64,000 nt of DNA from Mariannaea sp. PMI_226 (Eukaryota > Ascomycota > Sordariomycetes > Hypocreales > Nectriaceae), in contig JANFOG010000011.1 in the NCBI GenBank assembly GCA_024336345.1, forward strand, positions 930,001-994,000. The letters run 5' to 3'. The position numbers and the translations under genes are program-made. Of the stretch, positions 34,228-45,156 are shown piece by piece. Numbering within the stretch: the stretch's first letter is position 1; each line of letters begins with the position of its first letter. The notes beneath the pieces are model-generated. The model was not told the DNA's origin. It did not search any database and was given only the letters and a program-made list of their open reading frames with translations.

Positions 34228-35109
34228 CTAGCCGCGTGTGGCCACATCCTCAAGAAGAACCTTGGCAGCAAGCTTTCCCAAGTTGTTAGATGCGAGAGGG
34301 GAGTCACCCGTGAGAACATATCGGTCCTGGTGCGTGGCGCCAGTGATGCCTTCATTCAGTGTCTCGATGCCAAGTTCTCTGAGGCGCTCGCCGACGAGCC
34401 ACTCCATCTTGCCGGGAATGTAACCGATCTCAATGTTGGCACCGCTGTCCAAAGAATCGGGGAAGACAACGATCTTGTAGCCCTCATAGATGAACTTGCT
34501 ACCTTCAGGCTTGCCAACGTCGGCTGCAAGCATGCTTGCGGGTCCGTGGCAAAGCGAAATGTAGTAGCGTTCATTCTCGTGGGCCCAGCGGAGGATGTTA
34601 CCAACAGTTACCGAGCCAGGGACGCTGTTCAGCACACCGTGGCCTCCGGGAATGAAGACTCCGATATATGGGCTGTCTTTGGTGAAGCCGTTGCCCCAGA
34701 CCTCTTGAAGGTTGAGAGGGCTGCGCATCTTAGCCTTGTACTTCTCATAGATGCCCTTGACCGCTTCATCCTCCTTTGGAAATGCCCACATCTCCAACTT
34801 GACAGGGTCTCCCGAGATGGTGGCGATGTCGATATCGAAACCAGCAGCGTCGAGGTGGACCATTGGGAGAAGCATCTCAACGGGGTGGTTTCCGGTGGAG
34901 AAGAACTCGCCGCCCGCCATCTTCAGATATCGCTCCTGGGTGGCGATGAGGAGAATCTTCCATTTTCCTGACGTGTACGCGTTTGGGTAGTCTGCGCCAT
35001 CAAAGTCTGTTTTTGGCGCAGTGTACTGTGAAAGAGAAAATGGCGAGGGAAACCAGGCATTATCCTCGGCCTGATCTGGAACAGGGGCGAGATCGGCTGA
35101 CTTGGACAT
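34228..35109 (-). CDS. Hsp31/HchA-like DJ-1/PfpI family protein (probable glyoxalase III or deglycase)
   Basis: Single exon, 293 residues, with the layout of bacterial HchA (Hsp31). An N-terminal arm contains [16 protein letters not shown] and FDGADYP. Then come [14 protein letters not shown] and the nucleophile elbow SLCHGPAS with Cys187-His188. The partner acid is likely Asp218 in VFPDSLD. The C-terminus [16 protein letters not shown] is also characteristic. Family members detoxify methylglyoxal without glutathione and can act as holdase chaperones; location is cytosolic. His75 and Glu78 in GNHPVE correspond to part of the metal site seen in the E. coli protein. This longer HchA-type arrangement differs from the short yeast Hsp31 form. 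Together with the lack of introns, this raises the possibility of bacterial origin, which only a phylogeny can test. Confidence 0.9.
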   Translation of the reverse strand: MSKSADLAPVPDQAEDNAWFPSPFSLSQYTAPKTDFDGADYPNAYTSGKWKILLIATQERYLKMAGGEFFSTGNHPVEMLLPMVHLDAAGFDIDIATISGDPVKLEMWAFPKEDEAVKGIYEKYKAKMRSPLNLQEVWGNGFTKDSPYIGVFIPGGHGVLNSVPGSVTVGNILRWAHENERYYISLCHGPASMLAADVGKPEGSKFIYEGYKIVVFPDSLDSGANIEIGYIPGKMEWLVGERLRELGIETLNEGITGATHQDRYVLTGDSPLASNNLGKLAAKVLLEDVATRG

Positions 35110-36504
35110 GGCGATTGTAGAAGAGTTATTTGGCTATTAGGGGTTGGTGAACAGCTGCTCTTGGATGGAAGAATGATAATCTTGAGCATCGTCACTCGGG
35201 TGTGGTAATTGCCTTTATATGGGTCTTGTTTTAGACTTCTGCGTAACAATGCACTGCAACCCTAACTACGCATCCAAGCATCATAATTATCGCCGCCCAC
35301 ACCATAACTCCGAAAAACTATCACATCGGGACTTGTGTATATACTGTGCGGTTGTCGTCGGGCTGGCTTTAAAAGCCTAGAGAGACCTTGCTCAGGATGT
35401 CATCCAGCCTTTCCTCTTCCGGGCTGGATGGAGCATGGCGGGGTCAGAGCCCATTACTAAGTAACCTTAAATAGACACAGTCTTGCTCAAGATGGGAGCT
35501 TTTAAATTAGCAGGTAAGACTTCTGTGTAAAATAGTACTTCCGTTATATGTCATTGAAAATTGTAGCTAAGTTCAGTCGGAAATATTACGTGTCTGTAAG
35601 TAATCATTTATATAGTGTAGCTGCTAAGCTAAATAGCCTATGGGCAGCGCTCCCTCAGTAGCAGGCGTGCCCTTAGACTGTATGTAGCGTCTTGTCGGGC
35701 ATGTACTGTAATATAAACATATAAATTAACAGTCTGACCAATTCTAGCTTAACCCAAACAACCGACGTGCTGCTTAGGCTATCTGATTATTCTCTCCCTG
35801 TTTCTTTCCTCCTGATCAACCTGCGTTCGATCTACCTTGACTTCGCAGATTCACTTGAGTAATCATACTGTCATCGTAATCCTACTAGAGATCCCTCGCT
35901 ACAGTAGCTATTATATAAACATAGATAGGCTAGGTAGTTAATAGACCTAAAATTCTAGTTTGCTATGCAGCATTGAATTCAGTCCGGCATCTACAAGCTA
36001 CCTGGACATCACATGACCAGACGTAAGACTCGAAGCAAGCCAAGATCATGAAACAACTGCAATTTGGTGTACAAAAGAAGGTGGCAAAGGCAAGAATGCG
36101 AAACAATGCGCCAAGCTTATGCCATAGGCTTTCCAAAATTAAACGTCATTAGAATTTGGTGCACCCACGCATCGAAAAATGGTCCATTTCATCTAAATTT
36201 GGTAGATGAAACTACTGCGGACCGTATTTTCCTGGCACAGAATGAATTGAGCAGTCACAGCAAACCGGATACTGCCAGTGATCTCTAAAACTATGATGAA
36301 GACGCCGACAGCATATCGGCAAGTAGTCATGATTGGGGTTAGAACAACGATGATTTCCTACTGATCTATTTCTTTCTTGCGGAACTACATACAAGCCTCT
36401 CTCTTACTTGAAGCGCCATTCTTCCGCCGCTAACCTTAATTTTGTAGTCAATTGTTTCGTCTCTTATTCCTCATATCCGCACCGTACAGATCTTTGGCAC
36501 GTAT
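35110..36504. other. AT-rich intergenic stretch
   Basis: About 1.4 kb. The first 200 bases are the promoter of the HchA-like gene. The part from about 35480 to 36000 is rich in TA-containing words (TAGCTA, AATAGCCTA, TATATA) and lacks long open frames. This could reflect repeat-induced point mutation of an old repeat. Right of 36300 it may include unrecognisable 5' parts of the OPT pseudogene. Confidence 0.4.
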
Positions 36505-37430
36505 TTGGCTCGCGAGTGGTTTTTTCACTGGTCCATGTATCCAGAACACATCTCTATTGACCTAATGGTCCCTCCGATTCCTAAATTTTCTTTTATCCTT
36601 GTTGGATGCCTTTTGGGCTGGGGCATCCTTTCGCCAGCAGCCAAAGCCGAGGAATGGGCCCCAGGACCCACGGACGCCTGGGAGAGAGGTGTAAGAGGTT
36701 GGATCATGTAGATTGCGGTTGCGCTGATTTTAGGGGATGCAATTGTTCCCATCCTCAAGATGATGTTTCCTTCTTTTGCGGTCTATGTCCACCCGTCTCT
36801 GATCAATGTTGTGGGTTATTTGCACGGTAGCCTCGTCAGTGGCCGCCATCAACCACAACACATTCGTGAAGGTGAAGCGGAGCCACTTCTAAACAGCTCA
36901 GAGCGACATCTAGCTTCACCAAAGGTTGGGGTGTTAACCTATCGAGATAATGGATTATCTACCAGATTTTGCCTAGCCTGGTTGGCCATAGGGTTGGTAC
37001 TATGCTTGTTCTCATGTTCGGTATCATTTGGCTGTCAGTTCCATCCATGGTACTGATATTGGTCGTCTTCATTACCTTGACATTGGGGTATTGTTAGCAT
37101 TCGTTGGTGAGACAGGGGCCGGGGCAAATACGTTGATGAGTACATCGTCGCTTCTCCAACAACGCTTCTGTTGAGCATGATTGACACAGTTGTATGCATA
37201 TTCTCATGTTCCTTTTCGCGTTCTTGCTACCCCACTCGAACATGAATGCCATATTGCTCAGTTTGGCGTAGCTGGCGCTGTGGAAGCCAGTGCTTGGCAG
37301 GCGGCAGAGATGATGGACGAGTTTAAGATACGCCACCTTGTCAACACGCCACCTCGATCACTTCTTCGATCAATTGATAGGGTTGACTGGGGGATCTTTA
37401 CTCACACCAAAACTAATGCATTTCCCTGAG
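36505..37430 (+). pseudogene. Decayed OPT-family oligopeptide transporter fragment
   Basis: OPT proteins are proton-coupled membrane transporters for small peptides or metal chelates. The fragment begins MYPEHIS..FILVGCLLGWGILSPAAKAEEWAPGP, followed by WERGVRGWIM, strongly resembling the conserved GWGILSPLAK..GWAPG..GSRGWI block of fungal OPT transporters. An in-frame TAG at 36709-36711 stands where a Trp is expected. The same frame then continues (ALILGDAIVPIL and on to 37056). Further matches appear in shifted frames: AFVGETG near 37100, LMFLFAFLLPHSNMNAILLSLA about 37190-37265, and VAGAVEASAWQAAEMMDEFKI about 37266-37330. So there is one nonsense codon plus several frameshifts, and both ends are missing. 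It is not functional. A TGG to TAG change fits C-to-T type decay. Confidence 0.75.
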
Positions 37431-37793
37431 GAGGTGGAAGGCTAACATTTTCAAGTTTGTGATTAGCGCTCGTGGAATGATGCAGGCGCGGGCTTGATTT
37501 GTACAGCCAAGGGTCCATGTAGGGATGCCCAGGAGAGGCTTTCTTGGAGAACACGTCTGCAGCCTATTGTTCAACATCGACTGCATCTCGCCCTCAGATC
37601 GCGAAGGAACAGCCGCCACCATAACCCCCGTTCAGGATCAGGGCAACTGCAGACAGATCCATTGCCTCAGACCGCCTCACGGCTATGTTACATTTATGGT
37701 GGATTCACGAACGTCGAAATACTGGAATAAGATGCTTTTTACGCATTTCAGAATGCATTTCTTTCCGCTGCCGCTTCGCAATTCTAGTTCCCC
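37431..37793 (+). other. Possible 5' remnant of the following CorA-like frame
   Basis: About 360 bp between the OPT pseudogene and the next frame. An open frame at 37525-37797 ends in a TGA that overlaps the ATG of the next frame by four bases (ATGA). It may be upstream coding sequence shifted by a mutation. I cannot identify its family. Confidence 0.3.
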
Positions 37794-38480
37794 ATGACTA
37801 TGGACTCTAAGGTTCCACAGCTTGTGCTGTCAAAGGAAGAGGATGTTTTACACGAGATCCAGATAATCAGATCAACCATGGAAGAGAATCAAAGTGCGCT
37901 TCAGAAAAACCTTGCTTTGGTCAGAGCACGCGACGGCCGTGATTGGGCGATACAGAACCAGGCTCTGCAGACTCTACAGCTGACCGAGGCCATGAAGAAA
38001 CTCTCCCTACTCACGTACTCGTTTGCGCTGCTCTCGCTGATGGCGAGATTCTTCAACATCACCTTTGTCGAGTTCCCAGATACTCTGCATTTGTGGCTCT
38101 GGTTCGCCGTGATGATGTCAGTTGTGGCTATCTCAATGCTGTTTTTGGCGGTCGGTTTGAACGCAACTTGTCGAGCTTTCAAGTGGTTGCGAATGGCCCA
38201 AGGCGCAGTGCGCCAGAGGATCGAGTCAGACAGAAGACTCGCAAATACTGATGGAGAACTGGAGGGATCAACTGAGCATGGGGATTTTCTTGACAGAAAC
38301 CCATGCTGGAAAACTCATACTGGCCAGATGAGCTTTCATCATAACCGTAACCCTCCCCTCACTCCGCGCCCGCGCCGTGCATGTGTGTACAGTGTGTTAG
38401 CCATGTTTCGTTGGGAGCCATCCCAGCTCGTCACAACGTATCCACTTTCGCCGCCCTCTGTGCAGTGGGCGACATTTTAG
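37794..38480 (+). CDS. CorA-like two-helix membrane protein, probably a truncated remnant
   Basis: Open frame of 228 residues. Residues about 10-65 form a charged, heptad-like helix (EEDVLHEIQIIRSTMEENQ). Next comes KKLSLLTYSFALLSLMARFF then NITFVEFPDT, and a second membrane helix WLWFAVMMSVVAISMLFLAVGL. This order resembles the C-terminal membrane part of fungal CorA-like Mg2+ transporter or HET-associated proteins (SFMASVFGMN..EF pattern), but the GMN signature is replaced by FNI. The last 60 residues look like non-coding sequence read through. Lying next to a decayed transporter, it is most likely a fragment of a larger gene. It could still be expressed. Confidence 0.4.
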   Translation: MTMDSKVPQLVLSKEEDVLHEIQIIRSTMEENQSALQKNLALVRARDGRDWAIQNQALQTLQLTEAMKKLSLLTYSFALLSLMARFFNITFVEFPDTLHLWLWFAVMMSVVAISMLFLAVGLNATCRAFKWLRMAQGAVRQRIESDRRLANTDGELEGSTEHGDFLDRNPCWKTHTGQMSFHHNRNPPLTPRPRRACVYSVLAMFRWEPSQLVTTYPLSPPSVQWATF

Positions 38481-38993
38481 GGTTATGTTACTTTATTGAG
38501 GATAGAGACGTAGCATCGAGCAAATACACGCCGAGGATGATTACGAAACCCTCAAAGATGCACGTTATTTCAGCTATCATGGAGACACATGCGGCCAGCC
38601 AAAAAGCATGAATGACAAACGTTGTAATTTTCCTCCCTGGATCTCTGACTAATTCCTTTTGCAGACGTTCGACCGACCTCAAGGGCCAACGGACGGATGG
38701 AGGGTGCAGTGAACCCAACTAAACTCGGCATGCTTACATCATGTCTTGCATTGCCTTGGCTTTAACCCAGTTTGGAAACAAAAATCGCCAAGACTCGAGC
38801 ATCTTGGGTACGCTTCGATTGTGTCATTCCTGGGGCGTCGGTACTGACTTCGTGATGTATATAAAGAGTCTGTTGGATCGATGATTGCGATGCTTTCCAT
38901 CCTTTTTTTCTCATCACACATAGATCATCTCATATTCCGGTCCAACAACTCCTAAACTCAACACGACCAACCCCAATCCCAATATCCAACATC
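38481..38993. other. Promoter region of the isochorismatase-like gene
   Basis: About 510 bp. A TATA-like GTATATAAAG lies near 38860, some 130 bp before the ATG, followed by a pyrimidine-rich leader (CATCCTTTTTTTCTC) and an A/C-rich segment. These are good fungal promoter features. A short minus-strand hydrophobic frame at 38488-38718 has no support. Confidence 0.5.
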
Positions 38994-39659
38994 ATGGCTA
39001 CTCCACAGACCTTCCGCCAACTTGTCGGAGCCCCTGCGTCCACTGCTTCAGTCACGGATAGCACTCTGATCATCATCGACGCCCAGAATGAGTACGCTGA
39101 AGGCAAGCTCAAGGTTGAGGATGTCGAGACCTCACGAAAAGTGATCGCTTCTCTTCTCCAAAAGTATCGCAAGGCCAAGGGGGAGATTGTTCACGTTATT
39201 CATGACACCCCTGCTCAGGCGCCAGTTTTCACCCCGGGAACGAGTCTGGCCGAGGTGTTTGAGGAGCTCACTCCTATTCAAGGCGAAAAAATCGTCCACA
39301 AGAATTTCCCAAGCTCTTTTGCCGATACGGACCTGTTGGAGCACCTTCGGTCGATTGGCGCGAAGAAGATTGTGCTGACTGGCTACATGGTAAGTCTCCT
39401 CGATGGAATACTCTATTATTATTATTATTTTCTCTCTCAAATTTAGTTCAGCCGTACTAATTCACATTCCCAGGCTCATGTGTGCGTGTCGACCACTGCT
39501 CGCGAGGGAGCAAGGCATGGATTTGAGGTTCTCGTCGTCAGAGATGCCGTTGGCGATCGCAACATTCCAGGATTGACTGGTCCGGATGCAGTCCACGCTG
39601 TGCTGGCGGAACTTGCAGATGCCTTTGCGACCATTGTGGACAGCAAGGATATCAATTAG
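38994..39659 (+). CDS. Isochorismatase-family cysteine hydrolase
   Basis: Exons 38994-39389 and 39474-39659 give 193 residues. The intron 39390-39473 has GTAAGT and CCCAG ends and removes an ATTATT run. The catalytic triad of the family is complete: Asp29 in [10 protein letters not shown], Lys103 in VHKNFPSSF and Cys136 in [16 protein letters not shown]. The cis-peptide region before the Cys also fits. The fold is a Rossmann-like alpha/beta hydrolase acting on isochorismate, nicotinamide or other amides; small fungal members have mostly unknown substrates. There is no signal peptide, so it is probably cytosolic. It converges on the Zn2Cys6 factor, 330 bp away, and may be among that factor's targets, although this is only positional inference. 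Confidence 0.92.
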
Positions 39660-39989
39660 AGAGGGATTACGACTTAATTTAGCGGTCTCAATAAATGTTT
39701 CTATGAATTCTACTTTTGCAAATTACGCAATACCATGTTTTTGTTGGGTACAAGTTTTGGCATGCCATTCGAAGATGAAGCCATCTTCCGGGTCAGTCGA
39801 GTACCCCTCAATTCAGCGAGTCATCTCCATTCTTTTATCGTTCTGTCGTCCCGACTCACTAATGCTACTGATGTTCACTGGCTCGCAAACACCCGCTTCC
39901 CTATCTTGAGTCAAGTACCAAGCGAATGAGTACGGAACAGTTAAGTATACTTGGCTCCGCCTCACGAACGCAGTTATCCTGTGTCAACT
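39660..39989. other. Convergent 3' region
   Basis: 330 bp between two facing stop codons. It has an AATAAA-like word (CAATAAATG at about 39689) just after the isochorismatase stop, a likely poly(A) signal. Nothing else is seen. Confidence 0.5.
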
Positions 39990-41766
39990 CTATGTGACCA
40001 ATTTTTCTTTCTTCTCCTCAATTTCATATAAATCAGTTGTTACCGGTCTTCCCTCGTACAATGTAGGAAAGCGAAACCCCTTGCCGTTGATTTTGCCAAA
40101 CACCCGGCTGTATTCAGCGATCATTTTCTCGCCACTGTCTCCATACCTCCTCAGTGTTTCATACGCAACTGTGACAGGGAGCACCGTCGAGGCCACCCCA
40201 TAGAGCTTGAATTCTTCCCGGAGCAAAAATTCTGTCCCCCCTAGTAGCCATCCGCATATCTGAATAGTTCTGTCGTCAATCAGGATCTTGTCTAGAATCT
40301 GCTTCGCGACGGTGTTATCCAAGTCAGTAAGCAGGTCTGGGAAATCCATTTTCAGCTGCCTAATGTTCTCAGTGCACAAGATCCAAAAGGACCAGAAATG
40401 GGTGAAGCAGTTTGCAGCAGTGATGCTCGGAAACCATAAGCTTATTATGCTCTCCGGGGGAGACGACGATTCCTCCCAGCTATATCCGTGAGCAGCAAAC
40501 TCGGAAGATTGGCCCCATTCGCTCAGAAGAGCGAGCATCTGCGTGAGTTCAGACAAGGCCTCGCGTGCTAGCTCAGTAGATCCAGGCATGGGAATGCTTT
40601 TCGCCGTGTCAATCTTTCTGAGTATCTGAGGAAGTGGTGTAGCCTTGGTCATAAGAACTTGAAGTGAGTTCATCGGGACTTGGCTGAACGGTAAGGTGTT
40701 CCACTTGTCCTGATCAACAAAGTTGGGTTCTCGACTGAACAAGGCCTGAACTATCTATTGTCATAGGTTAGTATTTTCTCTTTCAGCCAACCATAGTGAG
40801 TACTTGCAAGAACTGGCCTGAAGCCGGCAAATAGTTTATGAGACTCTCCAGTAGCATAGTATTCGGGCGTATTCAGTTCCATTAGATTCTGAATTCCCTT
40901 GGCATGAATGTCTGAGCTCCTGTCAGAAAACGGCATTATGAGCTATCGATGAGCAACTAAGTTAGCGAATGCACATGTTGTAGAAAGTATAGCTGGTCAA
41001 GATACCTCAGAAAGAAACAGGCACATGATAGAAGCGATAAGAACATCAGAAACGGCTGATTGACCTTGCAATCCTTGTCGGAGGGAATTTAGACCTAGCC
41101 CATACGCTCTTTGGGCATCGCATATAGGCGCCATGCCTTCGCAACCTTGTGCAAGGATGGAGGTTGCAAAAGCCTTGACGGCTGACGAGAGAATAGGTTC
41201 ATATTCTCCTTTCGCGGCGAGCTTTGGGAGCGTCTCTATCCAGGCTCCGCATATTCGAGGTGGAGACGAATCGGATAAGGACGAGGAGGTAGCAGGATAT
41301 CCAACAGGGCTGAAATTTTGCACCAGGAGCGAGATCATATCCAAGAGTGTCCAGCTCAAGGACCGGGTCAAGGTAATTGAGCCGCCAGGCTGCCCAGCCC
41401 GGGTATCAGGGTATTGCTCGGGGGCATGTTTGTTGGAGGCCGGCTTGACGGGTTTTTGCAATGATACAACGTTTGATTTCTCTTTGGCCTGGCGACGAGC
41501 CTTTCTCTTGTAAGTGGATGCAACCTCTGGAGGTCGAAAAATGAGATCATGCTGGTACCCCGCGCATTTGTAGCCCCTTGTCAAGCACTGTGAGCAAGCA
41601 GGAAGCTTTCCGTCGCACTAAAGATAGAGTGAATATCAGCGATTGAGAGTTTCGTAACATACGGAGACAACATTGTACGTATACAATGCTGAGAACTGCA
41701 GGACAAGCTCACTCCTAGTTTTCTCGCTCTGCAAGTATGACACACTTTCCTGGCCCTGATCTTCAT
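39990..41766 (-). CDS. Zn2Cys6 fungal-specific transcription factor
   Basis: Four exons (41713-41766, 41006-41617, 40804-40942, 39990-40750) give 521 residues. The zinc cluster is at the very N-terminus: Cys9, 12, 19, 26, 29 and 36 in the pattern C-x2-C-x6-C-x6-C-x2-C-x6-C. The first intron falls exactly before the third Cys. The remainder is the helical fungal-specific domain (SLSWTLLDMISLLVQN, KAFATSILAQGCEG, and WIETLPKLAAKG), with basic residues KRKARRQAK about 50 that may act as a nuclear signal. The product should bind DNA in the nucleus and control nearby or distant genes. It lies next to an isochorismatase-like gene and in the same accessory zone as the terpenoid pair. The targets are unknown. 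The acceptor ATAGATAG at 40751 was chosen over the TAG four bases earlier to keep the frame. Confidence 0.88.
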
Positions 41767-43068
41767 TTCATAGTCTTGGCACAGGTTATTGCTGACATTC
41801 CCGAATCCTGAACCCTCACTCTGACGTGGGGTGAAGCCAGCCGGACGACCGGGATGTCAATAAAAACCTCCCGGTGTTCTACCACTCAGGGCTCTGGAAA
41901 AGAAGGAAACCAAGCCTGGTTCAGGTCTGCACTATACTTGAAATGACGAATTAGTTCATTGTCTTTAATAATCTTTCATGCTTTTATTCCTTCAATAATT
42001 AATTAACGATATTGAAATGAGTACGATTTCTTCTGTCCCAAGGTTCTGCATCCCCCTCTGACTTTATTTTTAGGTATTATCCAACGGGCCCCATCACGTG
42101 CGGGGTGTATACCACGAGCTAGTCCAATTTTAGTAACATTGTTCGCCAAGACCCGGGCTTGGATTCTCAAGTTTTGTCAGCACCTTCCTTCGCACAAAAG
42201 CACAGAAGCTGTCCGCGTATCCGTACTCACGATGCGACTAAAATGGTATCCAAACACGCTCTGTTTATATGCTCTACAGACAATTCAATCTAATATGGAA
42301 TTAATAATCGTGATGACAAACGCGGATCGGATCACATTTAGTTTATAAGATGGAGGAGACCCAATAAAAATGAGGGAAAATTGCATCCTTGTGATGTCTG
42401 TTCTGGCGAACTTGCTCAATTGCGACCTGCCTACCTTACGTCATTACTGCAAAAGTTTGTTGGTTGGTTCGCTCTCTTTCTGTTATGCGAGTCGAGCCAG
42501 GATGTCTCTATATCGGATCTCTTCGTCCACAGCCTCCCTAACCGCCATTAAAAAATTGCTGCCCGATCTTGAATTGGATTTGATCAAAGATAGAAATGAT
42601 GACCTGATTATTATTAAGCTCTTACATATGGCTGGTCATTTTCGGGCAGAGACAAGGGCATCAATGTATGTCCCATGTCTCAGATAATCCTTCAGGACTC
42701 TTCTTCTTGACTTCCTTGTTCCGGTAGGCGAATTAGGTGCGCTCTTCATCCTTGAGATACCCCCAGATATATAGATAAGCTGTGAATCATTTTGAAAGAT
42801 CAGTTGATAATGTCCCGTTCTGTACTACATGCTCTCAACACTGACTGACGTCTGATTACCTAATGCTTCGCCATCATTCGTTTTGACCCTTGTCGCGCAA
42901 GTGGCTGTGCTGGAACAGATCATTCCCTACACAAACAAACATCACCCCGCGACTGGATCTCGCCCCTTTCATTCTGTAGAGCAACAAACACCTTTACGCG
43001 TCGCGCAAGAAGAGGGCCTGCAAGAGGGCTTCACCCCACGATCAAAAGCTCTACCTACATCGCACACG
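41767..43068. other. Divergent promoter region between the Zn2Cys6 gene and the kinase gene
   Basis: 1.3 kb between starts pointing away from each other. It includes AT-rich blocks near 41940-42020 and a 105-codon open frame at 42370-42687 with no recognisable domain. The last 200 bases are the kinase leader region. Confidence 0.4.
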
Positions 43069-45156
43069 ATGTCATCCTCTTGGAAGTTCACGAAAAGTAG
43101 GTACCGAAGTGCTTCTCTCTGTGCCGTACTTATTGTTAGTGCGCAGCGCCAAGGCAGCTGAGTGGGCTTTCTTACTTCTTGTGCAGCTGAGCTCGGGGGT
43201 GCATCCTTGCCCATCTTACCTGGAAAAAGAGATGCATAATAATAAACTCCATTACTTCGTACCTCATCGCTAAATCACTAATCACCTCTTTGTTCTAGAA
43301 TTCAAGGAGACCCATTTGTCCTCTTTGACGAGTTTCTCTAAATCCACCCCATCCACCTCTGGCTCGGCCTCAGAGTTTAGCTCCAGCGCAGCGAACCCTG
43401 GATTTGATGGTATGTCCGGTCCTCAATCACATTTGGAGCTTTGCAGTCCTCTGATAACTAACGTGCCAAGCCAAACAATCCCCGACGTCGTCCGCGGGCC
43501 AGCCTTCCCTCGAGGCACTGAAGCCCGGCATTCTGATTGTCACCCTCTACGAAGCCCGCGGCCTTTCACTCCCAGAGCAACACCAAAATGCCTTCTCGTC
43601 ACAATATCCAGGGGACTCAGATCGACCGCATAGTTCTTCAGCACATGGGTTAAAAGGGATACCTACCAACCATGGACGAACCTTCGGGAAGCACATGCCG
43701 TACGCCCTGGTCGATTTTGACAAGGTACAAATCTTCGTCAATTCTATTGATGGCAACCCAGAAAACCCCTTCTGGGCTGGCTCCAACACGCAATACAAAT
43801 TTGATGTGTCGAGGGTTTCGGAACTTACAGTCCACATATTCATTCGGAATCCAAACGCTGCACCAGGATCGGGACGATCGCAAGACATTTTCTTAGGCGC
43901 TGTCCGCCTGCACCCGTCATTTGACCACGGCCAATCAAGAGGCTTCAATGGCGTTGGATGGTTCGACGTCCAATATGGCACCGGGAAGATCCAACTAGGC
44001 GTGGACTACAAGGAAAACCAAGAAACAAAGCTGAGTATCGATGACTTTGAGTTGTTGAAGGTTATCGGAAAGGGAAGTTTCGGGAAAGTGATGCAAGTAC
44101 GGAAGAAAGATACCAATCGCATCTATGCCCTCAAGACGATTCGGAAAGCCAAGATCATCTCTCGCTCCGAGGTAACACACACGATGGCTGAGCGATCCGT
44201 TCTCGCACAGATCAACAACCCTTTCATTGCGCCCTTGAAATTCAGCTTTCAATCCCCCGAAAAGCTATATTTCGTCCTAGCTTTTGTGAACGGAGGAGAA
44301 TTGTTCCATCACCTCACGCTCGAGCGCCGATTCGACGTCAATCGTTCAAGGTTTTACACCGCTGAGCTTCTCTGCGTGCTGGAGTGTTTGCACGGGTTCA
44401 ACGTCATTTACCGGGATTTGAAGCCCGAAAATATTCTGCTCGACTATCAGGGCCATATCGCGCTTTGCGACTTTGGACTTTGCAAGCTCGAGATGAAGGA
44501 CGAAGATCACACTCGAACTTTCTGCGGAACTCCTGAATATCTCGCTCCAGAGATATTGCTTGGTGAGGGCTATAACAAGACGGTCGACTGGTGGACCCTG
44601 GGCGTCCTGTTATATGAAATGCTCACGGGCTTGCCGCCTTTCTATGATGAGGTGGTGAACGAGATGTATCGGAAGATCTTGACCCAGCCTCTTAGCTTCC
44701 CGGGGACCAACATAGTCCCTCCCGCAGCCAAAGATTTGCTAACAAAACTATTGGACCGAGATCCGAAGCAGCGACTTGGAGCTAACGGTGTGGCTGAAAT
44801 CAAATCACATCCTTTCTTTCATGGCATCGACTGGAGGAAACTACTGGAGAGGAAATACGATCCCTCTTTCAAGCCTAACGTGGTAAGTGAGCTCTAGACA
44901 TGGAACATCGTCCCCTGGCCCCATGAGTAGTAGCTAATTTAACGTTCAATAGACTGGTGCTCTCGACACAGGCCATATCGATCCTATTTTCACCTCGGAG
45001 GATCCACACGATTCCTACGTTGACGGGCCCGTTCTATCTCAGACTATTCAAGCTCAGTTCGCAGGATTCAGTTACAATCGGCCTGTAGCCGGACTGAACG
45101 ACGCAGGAGGCAGTATTAAAGATCCCACATTCATGGACCTCTCCGGAAGTCGATGA
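43069..45156 (+). CDS. SCH9-type AGC protein kinase with C2 domain, divergent copy
   Basis: Four exons (43069-43096, 43299-43409, 43471-44882, 44953-45156) give 584 residues. An N-terminal FKETHLSSLTSFSKS segment is followed by a C2-like domain (about 62-225: ALKPGILIVTLYEARG, then MPYALVDFDKVQIFVN). The kinase has the GKGSFGKV loop (246-253), Lys268, Asp362 in YRDLKPEN, DFG at 380-382, and the activation loop TFCGTPEYLAPE. The AGC tail carries the hydrophobic motif FAGFSY with Ser557. All catalytic residues are present. SCH9 kinases act downstream of TORC1 in nutrient sensing. Compared with the usual filamentous-fungal SCH9, the N-terminus is short and a charged linker after the NPxF-like strand in C2 is reduced. 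This suggests a second, lineage-specific paralogue. The short first exon (MSSSWKFTK) is the least certain part. Confidence 0.88.

Noticed and set aside
34330..34971. 213-codon plus-strand frame opposite the HchA-like gene
   Set aside because: The minus-strand protein has a catalytic Cys-His elbow and full family layout; the antisense frame has none.
42370..42687. 105-codon plus-strand frame upstream of the kinase gene
   Set aside because: Composition and content look random; no homologue recalled.
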